A stretch of DNA of 64,000 nucleotides from Deltaproteobacteria bacterium. GTDB lineage: Bacteria; Desulfobacterota; Binatia; UBA9968. The stretch spans positions 1 through 64,000 of the forward strand of contig JACPSE010000185.1 in NCBI GenBank assembly GCA_016193465.1, read 5' to 3'. Below the pieces are notes generated by a model that worked only from the letters and a program-made list of their open reading frames with translations, had not been told where the DNA came from and did no database searches. Every line of letters begins with the position of its first letter. The first letter of the stretch is position 1. The position numbers were made by a program, and so were the translations under genes. Positions 48,425 through 58,605 of the stretch are shown piece after piece.

Positions 48425-51400
48425 ATGCGCCCCTACGTTCCCCTCTGGTGCAAGAGCAATTTTTCTTTTCTCGAAGGGGCGAGTCATGCCGATGAGCTGG
48501 TGGAGGAGGCTCATCAGCTTGGTCTTTCGGCTCTGGCCCTCACCGACCGTGACGGCGTGTATGGGATCGTGCGCGCGCATGTGAGGGCGCGGGAAGTAGG
48601 TCTGCACCTGATCGTAGGGTCACAGGTCATTGTGAATGATGGATCGGTGATCGTGCTTTTAGTGCAGGACCGAAGCGGCTACGCCAATCTCTGCCGGCTC
48701 ATCACCATGGGGCGGCTGCGCTCTCCCAAAGGAAAGAGCGCTCTGACGTGGGATGAGGTCTGCGAGCATGCAAGCGGGCTCGTCGCGCTCTGGGGCGGTG
48801 AGCGGAGCCTGATTGTGGGAGAGGCCGATCCTGGAGAAGTGGCGGGCAAGCTGCGCGATGCCTTCGGCGACCGGCTCTGTGCCATGGTCGCGCGGCACCG
48901 GCGGGAGGAGGAAGTCTCCCAGGAGGCGCGGCTGCGCAAACGAGCGGCACGGTATGGCCTTCCCCTCATCGCGGCGACTGAAGTTCTCTACCATACGCCT
49001 GCCCGCCGTCCGCTCCAAGATGTGCTCACCGCGATCCGCTATGGTGTCCCCGTTGCCTCTGCGGGCCGGAGGCTCAAGCCCAACGCCGGGCATGGCCTCA
49101 AATCTCCTTTTGCCTTTGCTGCGCTCTTTGCCGATGACCCAGCGGCTGTAGCCAGAACCGAAGAGATAGCTGAGCGCTGTACTTTTTCCCTTACGGAGAT
49201 TCGCTACCGTTATCCTTCAGAGCGTTTGCTAGACGGGACGGCATCATCTCAACGGCTGCGGCAGCTCGCTTTCGAAGGGGCGCGCCGGCGCTATGGCGAA
49301 GCGGTGCCGTCCGAGGTTGAGAAGCAGCTTGAGAAAGAACTCAACCTCATCGAGGCGCTGGACTATCCCGGCTACTTTCTCACTATGTGGGAGATCGTGG
49401 AGTTCTGCCGCGAGCGCGAGATCATCTGCCAGGGACGCGGCTCAGCAGCCAACTCGGCTGTCTGCTACTGCCTCGGCATCACGGCGATCGATCCGGTGCG
49501 GATGGGGCTTCTCTTCGAGCGCTTCCTCTCCCAGGAGCGCGCCGAGCCGCCCGATATCGACCTCGACATCCAGCACGACCGGCGCGAAGAGGTGATCCAG
49601 CATGTCTATGAGAAGTACGGGCGCGAGCGCGCCGCGATGGTGGCCAATGTGATCCGCTACCGCTCTCGCTCTGCCGTGCGCGACGTGGGAAAGGCCCTGG
49701 GACTTGCCGAGACCTCTCTGGATCGCCTGGCTAAATTTCTTTCTCATTCCGAGGAGATCACTGCCGAGGTCCTCCGGCAGGCAGGGTTCGATCCGGAGGC
49801 TCCGATGCACGGATATCTCCGTCAGCTCAGCGCCGAGATTCTCGACTTCCCGCGCCATCTCTCGATCCATCCCGGCGGATTCCTGCTCGGCCAGGAGCCT
49901 GTGCACGGCATCGTCCCGATCGAGAATGCGACCATGCCCGGCCGCACGGTCATCCAGTGGGACAAGGAGGATCTTGAGGATCTTGGGCTCTTCAAAGTGG
50001 ATCTGCTCGGATTGGGGGGTCTCACGCAGATCGATATCTGTTTTCGGCTTCTCAAGGAACATCGCGCCGTCGAGCTCTCCATGGCCACGATCCCGCCCGA
50101 AGATCCCGAGGCCTTTAAGATGATCTGCCGGGCCGACACCGTCGGCGTCTTCCAGATCGAGAGCCGGGCGCAGATGGCCATGCTCCCGCGCCTTCGGCCG
50201 AAAAACTTTTACGACCTCGTCATCGAGATCAGCATCGTGCGGCCCGGGCCGATTACCGGCGGTATGGTGCACCCCTATCTCAGCCGCCGCAGCGGTGAGG
50301 AAGCGGTGAACTACCCCCATCCAAGCCTCATTCCGGTCCTGGAAAAGACACTGGGCGTGCCGCTCTTCCAGGAGCAGGTGATGCGCCTGGCGGTTGTTGC
50401 AGCCGACTACACGCCGGGCGAGGCCGACCAACTCAGGCGTGACATGGCAGCCTGGCATCGCACCGGACGCATGGAGCGCCATCGCGAGCGGCTGCTCGCG
50501 CGCATGCAGGCCAAGGGGATCGCCCCGGAGTTTGCCGAACGCGTCTTTGAGCAGATCAAGGGTTTCGGCGAGTACGGCTTCCCCGAAAGCCACGCGGCGA
50601 GCTTCGCCCTGATTGCCTACGCTACGGCATGGCTCAAGTGCCACTACCCTGCGGAGTTCACCTGCTCGCTGCTCAATGCCCAGCCGATGGGTTTCTACAC
50701 CCCAGCAACCATCGTTGAAGACGCCAAACGCCATGGCGTGGTTGTGCGGCCGGTGGACGTGCAAAAGAGCGCCTGGGACTGCACGCTCGAACCCTGTCTG
50801 GAGAGCGCCGGCGGCTTCGCCGTGCGCATGGGATTGAGATACGTAAAGGGGCTTGGGATAGGGGACTGGGAGCGGATCGAAGAAGCGCGGCGCGCTTTGC
50901 CCTTTATATCGCTTGCGGATTTTGTCCGCCGTAGCGGCCTCGACGAAGGCGTGCTCAGCGCGCTCGCCGAGGCTGGCGCTTTCGAAGGCTTCGGTCTTGA
51001 GCGGCGCGCGGCGCTGTGGGATATGCGGCGACTCGTGCGTACGCGGAGAGAATCTCTTCCCCTCCAGGCCCGTGAAGTCACTCCGGCCTTTGATCCTCTG
51101 AGCGCCTTCGAGGAGGTGACCTGGGATTATCGCCGCACCCTCCACAGCCCGAGACGCCATCCGCTGGAGCCCTTGCGGGCAGGGCTCGCAGCCCAGGGTC
51201 TCCCGGACGCCCGCACTATCGCCTCTATGAGAAATGGCAGGGGAATCCGCTACGCCGGCTTGGTTATCTGCCGCCAGCGGCCCGGCACCGCCGACGGCGT
51301 GGTCTTCATGACGCTCGAGGACGAAACCGGCTTCGTGAACATAGTGCTGTGGGAACGGGTCTTTGAGCGGTATGCCGCGCTGGCAAGGACAGCCGGTTTT

Positions 51401-51520
51401 CTTGGCGTCACCGGCAGACTTCAGGCTGACGATGGCGTGGTCCACATCGTTGCCGACAAGCTCTGGACGCCAAAAGTGAATTTAGAAGTTGTCAGTGCCC
51501 CCAGTAGAGATTTCCATTAA
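48425..51520 (+). CDS. dnaE2: Error-prone DNA polymerase III alpha subunit DnaE2
   Basis: PHP domain [23 protein letters not shown]; polymerase [71 protein letters not shown]. Confidence 0.97.
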   Translation: MRPYVPLWCKSNFSFLEGASHADELVEEAHQLGLSALALTDRDGVYGIVRAHVRAREVGLHLIVGSQVIVNDGSVIVLLVQDRSGYANLCRLITMGRLRSPKGKSALTWDEVCEHASGLVALWGGERSLIVGEADPGEVAGKLRDAFGDRLCAMVARHRREEEVSQEARLRKRAARYGLPLIAATEVLYHTPARRPLQDVLTAIRYGVPVASAGRRLKPNAGHGLKSPFAFAALFADDPAAVARTEEIAERCTFSLTEIRYRYPSERLLDGTASSQRLRQLAFEGARRRYGEAVPSEVEKQLEKELNLIEALDYPGYFLTMWEIVEFCREREIICQGRGSAANSAVCYCLGITAIDPVRMGLLFERFLSQERAEPPDIDLDIQHDRREEVIQHVYEKYGRERAAMVANVIRYRSRSAVRDVGKALGLAETSLDRLAKFLSHSEEITAEVLRQAGFDPEAPMHGYLRQLSAEILDFPRHLSIHPGGFLLGQEPVHGIVPIENATMPGRTVIQWDKEDLEDLGLFKVDLLGLGGLTQIDICFRLLKEHRAVELSMATIPPEDPEAFKMICRADTVGVFQIESRAQMAMLPRLRPKNFYDLVIEISIVRPGPITGGMVHPYLSRRSGEEAVNYPHPSLIPVLEKTLGVPLFQEQVMRLAVVAADYTPGEADQLRRDMAAWHRTGRMERHRERLLARMQAKGIAPEFAERVFEQIKGFGEYGFPESHAASFALIAYATAWLKCHYPAEFTCSLLNAQPMGFYTPATIVEDAKRHGVVVRPVDVQKSAWDCTLEPCLESAGGFAVRMGLRYVKGLGIGDWERIEEARRALPFISLADFVRRSGLDEGVLSALAEAGAFEGFGLERRAALWDMRRLVRTRRESLPLQAREVTPAFDPLSAFEEVTWDYRRTLHSPRRHPLEPLRAGLAAQGLPDARTIASMRNGRGIRYAGLVICRQRPGTADGVVFMTLEDETGFVNIVLWERVFERYAALARTAGFLGVTGRLQADDGVVHIVADKLWTPKVNLEVVSAPSRDFH

Positions 51521-51646
51521 GGCGCCGTTATGTCAGCCTGGAACTGGGTTCCAGCCAGTGCTGGACATCTGCTCCGCCTTGGGGTAATGGGAGAGCTTTA
51601 AACTAACTGAGGAGAGGGTAGATGACGAGCAAGCACAACTATTGCA

Positions 51647-51952
51647 TTGCTGTTTCAGGCCTTGCTACTAATTGGAGCCTCCAGTCTTACTTTAGTAGTC
51701 GGAGCCGGAGCTCAATCACCCGACCGGCAAGTAGAATGGCAGCAGGTCTTAGCTGCGGCCAAGAAGGAAAAAAAGGTTGTCGTATCGGTCCCGCCGGGGG
51801 CGGAGTTAAGAAAGATGTTGAAAGAGGTCTTTGAGCGACGTTTCGGCATCGAGTTAGAACTCGTTACCGGTAGAAAAGACCCCGCCTCACCACCGGAAGA
51901 CGGTGGCCAGGTTATGACGGAACGTAATCGTAAAAAGACGAAAGCAGTCTAA
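51647..51952 (+). pseudogene. N-terminal fragment of an extracellular solute-binding protein
   Basis: TTG-start signal-like LFQALLLIGASSLTLVVGAGAQ then VEWQQVLAAAKKEKKVVVSVPPGAELRKMLKEVFERRFGIELELVTGR; homology stops there. Confidence 0.65.
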
Positions 51953-52288
51953 GCGGCCTAGCAACAACGGGACTTCTTCGAGAAGGCACCAGCCGACGCG
52001 CACGGGAAATGCCTTGGAGCCAACTTGGAACTGGAGACGGCGGATAACAATGGGGACACCCCGTTCGCCGATCCCTTTGATTTCTCTGATCTCTTGAGGA
52101 GAGGCTAGCTTCAGCCCTAAGAGGTCTCCGACAGATTTTGGAATAAGAGTGATGTCAGCCCCGGAATCGACATAGAACAGCTGGGGAATGCGCCGACGCC
52201 GGTGAATGACGATGACACGGGCGATAGGACGCGAAATCGAACCAAACAGATCACTGCCCTCTCTGCGGAACGCGAACTCTATTTCCAT
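51887..52288 (-). CDS. Retropepsin-like aspartyl protease
   Basis: IPQLFYVDSGADITLIPKSVGDLLGL active-site motif and VPLLLGRLDCF C-terminal segment; ATG at 52286-52288. Confidence 0.75.
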   Translation of the reverse strand: MEIEFAFRREGSDLFGSISRPIARVIVIHRRRRIPQLFYVDSGADITLIPKSVGDLLGLKLASPQEIREIKGIGERGVPIVIRRLQFQVGSKAFPVRVGWCLLEEVPLLLGRLDCFRLFTITFRHNLATVFRW

Positions 52289-52515
52289 CGAAGACAAAGC
52301 ACCAAAGTCTCTACACGGGGCAGCTTTCCGATGGTGGGAGTTGAGGAAGGGAAGCGCCGCTTGGCCTGGCTCCAAACCAGTCGCGCGTTTGATCCAGAGG
52401 CGACAACCTGCTGGCCGACGATGGCAATGTACTGACCAGCGAAACGTGAAAGATCCGCTCTGAGGAAGAAGTCAAACTCCACACTAACTCGATTCTTTCT
52501 CCGCCGTCTGGCCAT
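52279..52515 (-). CDS. DUF5678-like small protein
   Basis: DFFLRADLSRFAGQYIAIVGQQVVASGSNARLVWSQAKRRFPSSTPTIGKLP matches the pattern of the product at 10893..11102; its stop overlaps the protease start. Confidence 0.65.
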   Translation of the reverse strand: MARRRRKNRVSVEFDFFLRADLSRFAGQYIAIVGQQVVASGSNARLVWSQAKRRFPSSTPTIGKLPRVETLVLCLRWK

Positions 52516-52725
52516 GACCTTTTCTCCGTTTGCTAAACTTACCAGGCTGGAGTATATGCGTCAACCTTGCCTAGTAGTGGAAAAAAAGGGTTCCCCGGTT
52601 ATCAGCGCGGGTCGTGGTGGGTGCTGCAGTGGGCGACTCTCTGGAAAAGCAGCTCCCTGTTTTTCTCTTTGTCCGCTACCCCACAGCGGCGCACGGATTT
52701 CTGAATCTCACATCGCAGCTTCTCT

Positions 52726-53667
52726 TCATGAGTTTTGTTGTCTAAGGTCCTCAACGTCAGCGTCTGTCACGGGATTCATCGGATGCCCCTTGGGCTGGAG
52801 AACCTGACAGCTATATTTTTTGCCTTTCTTGGTGGTGATTTCTGCGATACCTGCTGAGTGGAATTCGTCTAGCTTAGGGTCCGGCTCTACAAAAATCTTA
52901 TCTGCCAGCTCCCGCCACCTTGGATCTCGCAGCTTCTCGTGTGAGTACTGCTCAGGCCCTACTGCCCGATCCAGGATAGCAACTGCGGTAGTGTAATAAG
53001 AACTGTGGTCCGCCGTCTCCTTGGTTTTGGGATATCGACGCGTTGCGTGACTGGCGTGGCGCCGGTAGTCATGCGAGGTTGTCCTAATCCTCACCTCCGC
53101 CACATCCTCAGCTCTTATGTCGTGCTCTTTAACCAACGTCAAAGTCGCTTCTAGAGGGCCTTCTAAATTTCCATCGGCGGCAAGATTCTTGACCCAGGTA
53201 TTCAGGATTGTCCAGTCTCTCCTCGGCTGCCTCAACTTCTCCAAGTCCATCTCTGCTCCCGCCACTACCTCAGCGAGGCCGTGATGCCCCTCAAAGACAT
53301 TAAGAGGGCCCTTAAAACCTTTCTGCGCCAATAAGGCGCCCAGGATACCGTGATAAGCGCCGTAGGCAAACTTCAGATTTCTGGCCATGGTTATTTCCTC
53401 GTGCGGCGACTGCAAGATGCCCAGCTCTAGGGTGAAGCACCCTGCGATCGCCAGAGCATTCGCCATTTGCTCCTCGTTGAGCCCAAGGAGCCTACCCGCG
53501 ATTAAGGCCATTACGCAGAGGGTTTTAATAGTATCGGGCGCCCATCCTCGTCTACCTAGGACCCCGTGGTTCCCTCCCACAGAATCACAGACTTTACTCA
53601 AGAGTTCATAGGCCAAAACGATCGCTGTTATAACCTCCTGACCACTAGAGTGCTGATGCTCACCCAC
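52726..53667 (-). pseudogene. MmgE/PrpD-family protein, truncated at both ends
   Basis: Highly similar to the product of 61047..62453 from QHSTGQEVITAIVLAYELLSKV to PMNPMTDADVE, but lacks about 115 N-terminal and 45 C-terminal residues. Confidence 0.85.
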
Positions 53668-53767
53668 AGCTAAGATCGGGGGGATCGACTCGCCATGGTG
53701 CCCCGTGTTGTCACGGCCCTTAACTCTTTTGGCGGAATTGCCTCACCACAAACTATTTCTTTCTCCT

Positions 53768-54889
53768 TTATTTATCCGCTTTCGGGAAACCGAAGGCTGC
53801 AATTATCTTCTCAATATATTCCTGAACCTTGGTGAAATGATCCCAGTCTATCACCGATAGCTTCTTCCCCCCGGTCACCTGTGCTGCTGCCGAGTTAGGA
53901 CTAAACACCGAGGCCTTAAACTCGTATTTATCTACTATCTCCTGACCCTCAGAAGAGGCGAGAAACTCAAGCCAGAGAAGAGCGGCATGGGGGTGATCGG
54001 CCGTATTGAGGATACCAACGGGTTGCTCAACAATCCTGATAGGGACAGGGTCAATGATCTTGTAGTTAAGGCTCCCTGTTGGGTCCTTGCTCATATGCCT
54101 CTTAACATTCTGGAAATTAATACCTAGGGAGAGGGAATGCTCTCCGGCAATTATGGCGGTGTTCATTCTGCTGGCGCCTCTAATCCACACGGGTTGCTGG
54201 GCGGCTAGCTTCCGGGCAAAATCTAACGTTCTTTCCAGGCCCCAGAAAGGCACTAGGTTGGCTACCGCCAAGGGCCGAATATCCGCGACGAATTTCCTTC
54301 CCTTGAACTCAGGTTTCAGAAAATCCTCCCACTTATCTGGGACCTTATCTTCCGAGATAAGCTTCCTGTTGTAGGGTACGGTTGTTACATTGCTTGTAAC
54401 GTCTACTGTGTGCCTCTCAACGGGGTGTATCATTCCGGGATGGATTTTAAGCACGCCCTGCTTGGACATGCCCAGGATGTCATGCTTCATTAGATAAGGC
54501 ATATACTCTTGGGCAAATTCGATGCGTATAGCGGCAATGTCCCACCCCTTAGCTTGTCCTGCCTTTATCTCCAGGAGAAGTCTCTGGTGAGCCTCTGTGC
54601 CCTGAATCTCCTCAACACGGATATCAGTGATAAAAGGATACTTTTGCTTAAATCCATTAACCAACGGCTTGTAAGTCGCGGGGTCCAGGCCAGTACCGGC
54701 CCTGAGTTTTCCCTCCTTCTTTGCCATGGCCACAATCTCGTCATGAGTGGTGAAAAAGATGTAGCCCTTAGCCTCAGCTTCCTGCTGGGCTTTCACCAGG
54801 TTAGGACTAGCTGCAATCGCATGCGTGGCAGCCAACATTAAAAGGAGAGTGGAGGAACCAACCATTTTGTTAAGAATCGTAATCCTCAT
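53768..54889 (-). CDS. Extracellular solute-binding protein (ferric/anion ABC type)
   Basis: Signal peptide; AMAKKEGKLRAGTGLDPATYKPLVNGFKQKYPF, VPYNRKLISEDKVPDKWEDFLKPEFKGRKFVADIRP; paralog of 59886..61013. Confidence 0.88.
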   Translation of the reverse strand: MRITILNKMVGSSTLLLMLAATHAIAASPNLVKAQQEAEAKGYIFFTTHDEIVAMAKKEGKLRAGTGLDPATYKPLVNGFKQKYPFITDIRVEEIQGTEAHQRLLLEIKAGQAKGWDIAAIRIEFAQEYMPYLMKHDILGMSKQGVLKIHPGMIHPVERHTVDVTSNVTTVPYNRKLISEDKVPDKWEDFLKPEFKGRKFVADIRPLAVANLVPFWGLERTLDFARKLAAQQPVWIRGASRMNTAIIAGEHSLSLGINFQNVKRHMSKDPTGSLNYKIIDPVPIRIVEQPVGILNTADHPHAALLWLEFLASSEGQEIVDKYEFKASVFSPNSAAAQVTGGKKLSVIDWDHFTKVQEYIEKIIAAFGFPKADK

Positions 54890-54954
54890 GATCTGCCTCC
54901 TTTTCGATTATCAGGATTTTTGAGAGATCTTCTCGACCGTCTGCCTGCTCTGCC

Positions 54955-55158
54955 TCAATTGCTGCCATCACCTGCATATCCCTTGACCCTGTTGAACCCC
55001 TGCTCGCAGTGAAGCACAGCTCCCAACAAGCGCTGAGCCATCCGACTCCCACGATACCGCTGGAGGTTCCCCTCGCAATCCCTGACCGTAGAGAACATGC
55101 TCTCAATGGGATTGGTCGAGTGCAGCGTCTTTCTCAATAAGAGTTGGTTAGGGTACAA
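54955..55158 (-). pseudogene. IS256-like (mutator) transposase C-terminal remnant
   Basis: LLLRKTLHSTNPIESMFSTVRDCEGNLQRYRGSRMAQRLLGAVLHCEQGFNRVKGYA. Confidence 0.85.
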
Positions 55159-55600
55159 CCTTACCAGGTTTAATGGTCACGTCTTTGATGTTTTGGACCA
55201 GGGCGGCCACATGGAGGAGTTCCAGCGGCTCGTCCCCGACGCTTTCAAACCAGTAGCTAAACCCCCGTGGTATAAGAATGCCCTCATGCTTTCCAAGTTC
55301 CGAAATAACCACATCACCTTCGCCATAGTAACGGGCACGTCCCTCTAGGACCATCCAAAACCCGTCGTTCCCAGGGTGGTAGTGCAGTTCGTCTTCGCCT
55401 CCTTCTACAAGGACCTTCACGTCCGCCCTCACCAGGTCGGACCTGCACAATCGGAAGCTGGCCTTGCCCTTCGCCGTTGATGACCGTCTCCAGTCTTTGA
55501 TCGTACCAATCTTTGATAGTGTAGGATCAACGTCCGGCCGTTTGTACTTGAATACTTGGGGTTGGTCTGCCATGTGGCCCTCCTTTGCAATTGCTTTCAA
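55148..55600 (-). CDS. Small single-domain cupin
   Basis: VKVLVEGGEDELHYHPGNDGFWMVLEGRARYYGEGDVVISELGKHEGILIPRGFSYWFESVG. Confidence 0.85.
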   Translation of the reverse strand: MKAIAKEGHMADQPQVFKYKRPDVDPTLSKIGTIKDWRRSSTAKGKASFRLCRSDLVRADVKVLVEGGEDELHYHPGNDGFWMVLEGRARYYGEGDVVISELGKHEGILIPRGFSYWFESVGDEPLELLHVAALVQNIKDVTIKPGKVVP

Positions 55601-55687
55601 TACCGTTCTACTTCAGGGGTTTCGGGGACTCTCCTTTTTGCGACTACCAGACGGCTGTAAATTTCCGCGGGCTTACGCCCGTGGCTT

Positions 55688-55844
55688 TCACTCGAATGCA
55701 AGCTTCGCTTGTCCCAACAAGAGCAACTTAACCATCCTTTTCACATTCATCACCAAAAAAGTCATGATGGGCTGAATGGCCATTTTCACTCTCCCAACGG
55801 TAACGGGCTCGACCTAATCCACGCCACTTCTTGCCTCCCCGGCG
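55688..55844 (-). pseudogene. Transposase C-terminal remnant (frameshifted)
   Basis: RRGGKKWRGLGRARYRWESE in one frame then MAIQPIMTFLVMNVKRMVKLLLLGQA in another, resembling the RGL.RARYRG..KV.IQ...TA...N.KR.VKLL end of IS transposases. Confidence 0.6.
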
Positions 55845-55857
55845 CTAAATCAGTCCT

Positions 55858-56958
55858 TTAGGTACGGATCACAACCTCATCCCCCTCCCAGGAGAATTTG
55901 GTGTCAAGCCTTTGGTCCCGGCAGCACCACTCCATATAGTCAAATACCTCAGAGCTACGCTTGTCGGAGCGGGATAAGACCTCAGGTTGTGCGCGCTTGT
56001 TAATCATCAGGGGCAAGTAGGAGACCCGCTCGATCTTCTTATCAGCAATGATACACTTAGCGATGATCGATTTTCTTGAATCAACGGGGAAGTCATAGTC
56101 AGGATATTCTGGATCCAGCTCCATACCGTATATCGCCTTAAAGGGGCTTCTATACCCTTGAGGAGCAGGCGAGACGAAGTTGCAAAGGCTATAGAAGATC
56201 ACCTTCCCTTTATAGACCTCGATTCCTTTCAGGATGTGGGCATGGTGGCCTAGAATTACATCGACGCCAGCATCGATGGCGGCATAGCCTACTTCTTTTT
56301 GATACATGGCTATCATAGCGGGGACATGATGGACTCCCCAGTGAATAGACATTATGACCACATCTGCCAAAGGCCTTACCTTCTTAATATCCTCCACCAT
56401 TGCTGCCAAGTCACCCTTATTGGCGAAGGTGAGGACCCTAGGAGGAGTCCCCGGCTGCCAATCGACCTGTTCATAAGAGGTGAAGGCTCTCATAGGGGCA
56501 CAACCTGATTTGTCGGGTCGGGCCTCGTATCCCTTTGGCACGACCGAACAATAAGCGAGGAAAGCGACTTTGGTTCCTTTGCGCTCCAATACCACGGGCT
56601 TTCGTGCCTCATCGATGTTCTTACCCGCGCCTACCACAGCGATGTTGTTCTTTGTCAGGGTATCGATGGTCTCGAAGAAGGCCTGTTCGCCACGGTCTAA
56701 GTGGTGGTTGCTGGCAAAAGCCATTACGTCGAAGCCTGCGTAGGTCAGCCCAGAAACCCTCTCGGGGTTCATCCGCCTACTACCGGGGAACATATGCATT
56801 TGGGGCTCGCCTTTCTCGGAGAGGTTGTGTTCCAACTGGCCAAAGAGAATGTCGGCCTGCTTAAGGGTGGGTAATGCCAATTCAAAAAGGTATTCAGGGT
56901 TGGGTCGGTCAGGGACTACGTCTCCAACTCCGTAAACAGAAACTTTCTCTGGGTTCAT
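55858..56958 (-). CDS. CapA-family (PGA_cap) metallophosphatase-like protein
   Basis: VSVYGVGDVVPDRPNPEYLFELALPTLKQADILFGQLEHNLSEKG, ADVVIMSIHWGVHHV, GVDVILGHHAHILKGIEVYKGKVIFYSLCNFV. Confidence 0.9.
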   Translation of the reverse strand: MNPEKVSVYGVGDVVPDRPNPEYLFELALPTLKQADILFGQLEHNLSEKGEPQMHMFPGSRRMNPERVSGLTYAGFDVMAFASNHHLDRGEQAFFETIDTLTKNNIAVVGAGKNIDEARKPVVLERKGTKVAFLAYCSVVPKGYEARPDKSGCAPMRAFTSYEQVDWQPGTPPRVLTFANKGDLAAMVEDIKKVRPLADVVIMSIHWGVHHVPAMIAMYQKEVGYAAIDAGVDVILGHHAHILKGIEVYKGKVIFYSLCNFVSPAPQGYRSPFKAIYGMELDPEYPDYDFPVDSRKSIIAKCIIADKKIERVSYLPLMINKRAQPEVLSRSDKRSSEVFDYMEWCCRDQRLDTKFSWEGDEVVIRT

Positions 56959-57157
56959 TTTTCGCTCCTATCGAGGTATTTTGAACACCCTGTTGCCTCT
57001 TTGGTGATCAATTGCGCCTCTCACTAGTGCCACGAAAAAAGCGAACAAAAGTTGCGGTCTTGAAAAGAGCCTGACCGTCCGCCGGCTAGATGCTTTAGAC
57101 GCTTCGCTCACTCAGGATTACGGCTCTGGGTACGGATCGGTCGACCCTCGCCAGCCG

Positions 57158-58513
57158 CTATGCTCGGGCTGCCAAGAGCGCCATTAGCTTAGCTACATCA
57201 TCCAACTCTTCCAGGTGATAGGCAGTGTCCATTATCTGCTGGATCTGCTCATCGCGCAGAACTTTTTTGGCCAATCCCCTAAACTTCGCCTCTATTTCCT
57301 TGTCCGTCATGGGATATTGCGGTGCCCCCTTGGGGTAGTCCACCCTCCGGCTATAGCGCTGTCCATTCCCTGTCTTGATCTCGACCACTGCGGGCCACCG
57401 CTCCGGGAAAAGCTTGTCGAATTCGGCGTCGCCCTGGAACTCCATCCTTCCCATCAGCTCCAACACCCGGGAATCTTTCCACTGCTCCCGGGCGAACTGG
57501 TCGAGCCCCACCTCTCCTTCAAGGATGGCAATGGCCAACAGGTACGGCAAACTGTGGTCGGCTTCCTCCTGGCATTGGGGTCTGCGGGAGCAGTTCCGCA
57601 CTTTGGTCACGGCGCGGTCGAACACCTTAACGTGTACCATTTCCACCTGTTGCGCTTTTATCCCATGCTCCCGTACCAATTCAAGGACAGCAGTGATGGC
57701 CGTGTGGGATTTGTGATATGCTGGGAAGCACTTCATCCAGCCCCGTAGGACCGCCCAGGCCCCCTTGCGTTCCGTAAGAGGGGCTAGCGGGACACCCTCA
57801 AAGTCCCTGTTGTAGCTCTCGATTATGCTTGTGGGACCAGTAAACCCCTTCTGGGCTAGTAAAGCGGCGGTCACGCCGCTCTGGGAGGCAAAGGCGTGCG
57901 CCATGCACTTCATCCTACTGATGGCCTCCCCCTCGCCGTAGACGCTATTGATGGTGAAGTTGTGGCCGCCGGCAATGCCTATGGCATTGGCGATCTGCTC
58001 TGCGTTCAGCCCCAGGAGTCTCCCCGCCACCACTGGGGCAGCGAAGCCCCCGACTGTGGCGTGGAAGAAATTGGGCATAGCAAAGGTGTCCTGAAATCTG
58101 AACTGGACCTCGTACCCCAGGATGACCGCCACGATCAGCTCCTTGCCGCTGGCATGCTCTCGCTCAGCCACCGCTAGCGCCTCGGCGATGGTGTTGCTTG
58201 GGTGGACGCTCGACACGCTACGAGAGGAGTAGGTGTCATTGAAGTCCAGGTAACGGATCATCGCGCCATTGGCCAGGGTAGCATTGGGACAACTGGTTTT
58301 CAGCCCGCTTCCGATGATGGTGGACTCCGGTGTACCGCCCAGCCCTTCCACTATGGTACGGACAATCGAACAGGGCTCACTGGCATAGGCCCCCAATGCG
58401 CAGCCAATGCTGTCCAGGATTAGTCGCTTGGTTCGTTCTACCGCCTGCTGCGGTATGTCTTCGTATCTCAGGTCTGCGGCAAACCGGCCCAGCGCCACAG
58501 CAGCCGTATCCAT
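57158..58513 (-). CDS. MmgE/PrpD-family protein
   Basis: AVERTKRLILDSIGCALGAYASEP, ANGAMIRYLDFNDTYSSRSVSSVHPSNTIAEALAVAE, AGRLLGLNAEQIANAIGIAGGHN. Confidence 0.92.
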   Translation of the reverse strand: MDTAAVALGRFAADLRYEDIPQQAVERTKRLILDSIGCALGAYASEPCSIVRTIVEGLGGTPESTIIGSGLKTSCPNATLANGAMIRYLDFNDTYSSRSVSSVHPSNTIAEALAVAEREHASGKELIVAVILGYEVQFRFQDTFAMPNFFHATVGGFAAPVVAGRLLGLNAEQIANAIGIAGGHNFTINSVYGEGEAISRMKCMAHAFASQSGVTAALLAQKGFTGPTSIIESYNRDFEGVPLAPLTERKGAWAVLRGWMKCFPAYHKSHTAITAVLELVREHGIKAQQVEMVHVKVFDRAVTKVRNCSRRPQCQEEADHSLPYLLAIAILEGEVGLDQFAREQWKDSRVLELMGRMEFQGDAEFDKLFPERWPAVVEIKTGNGQRYSRRVDYPKGAPQYPMTDKEIEAKFRGLAKKVLRDEQIQQIMDTAYHLEELDDVAKLMALLAARA

Positions 58514-58605
58514 GCAACGCCTCCTTTGTTCAACTGGCCCTACTTTATCAAGAAAGTCTATGAAACAGACCCAAAAGGCCCGACCCCTACGCTTCACGCT
58601 CTCTC

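Noticed and set aside
49442-51445. 667-aa antisense ORF over dnaE2
   Set aside because: Mirror of a strongly supported coding region; long antisense frames are common in GC-rich genes and the translation shows no recognisable motifs.
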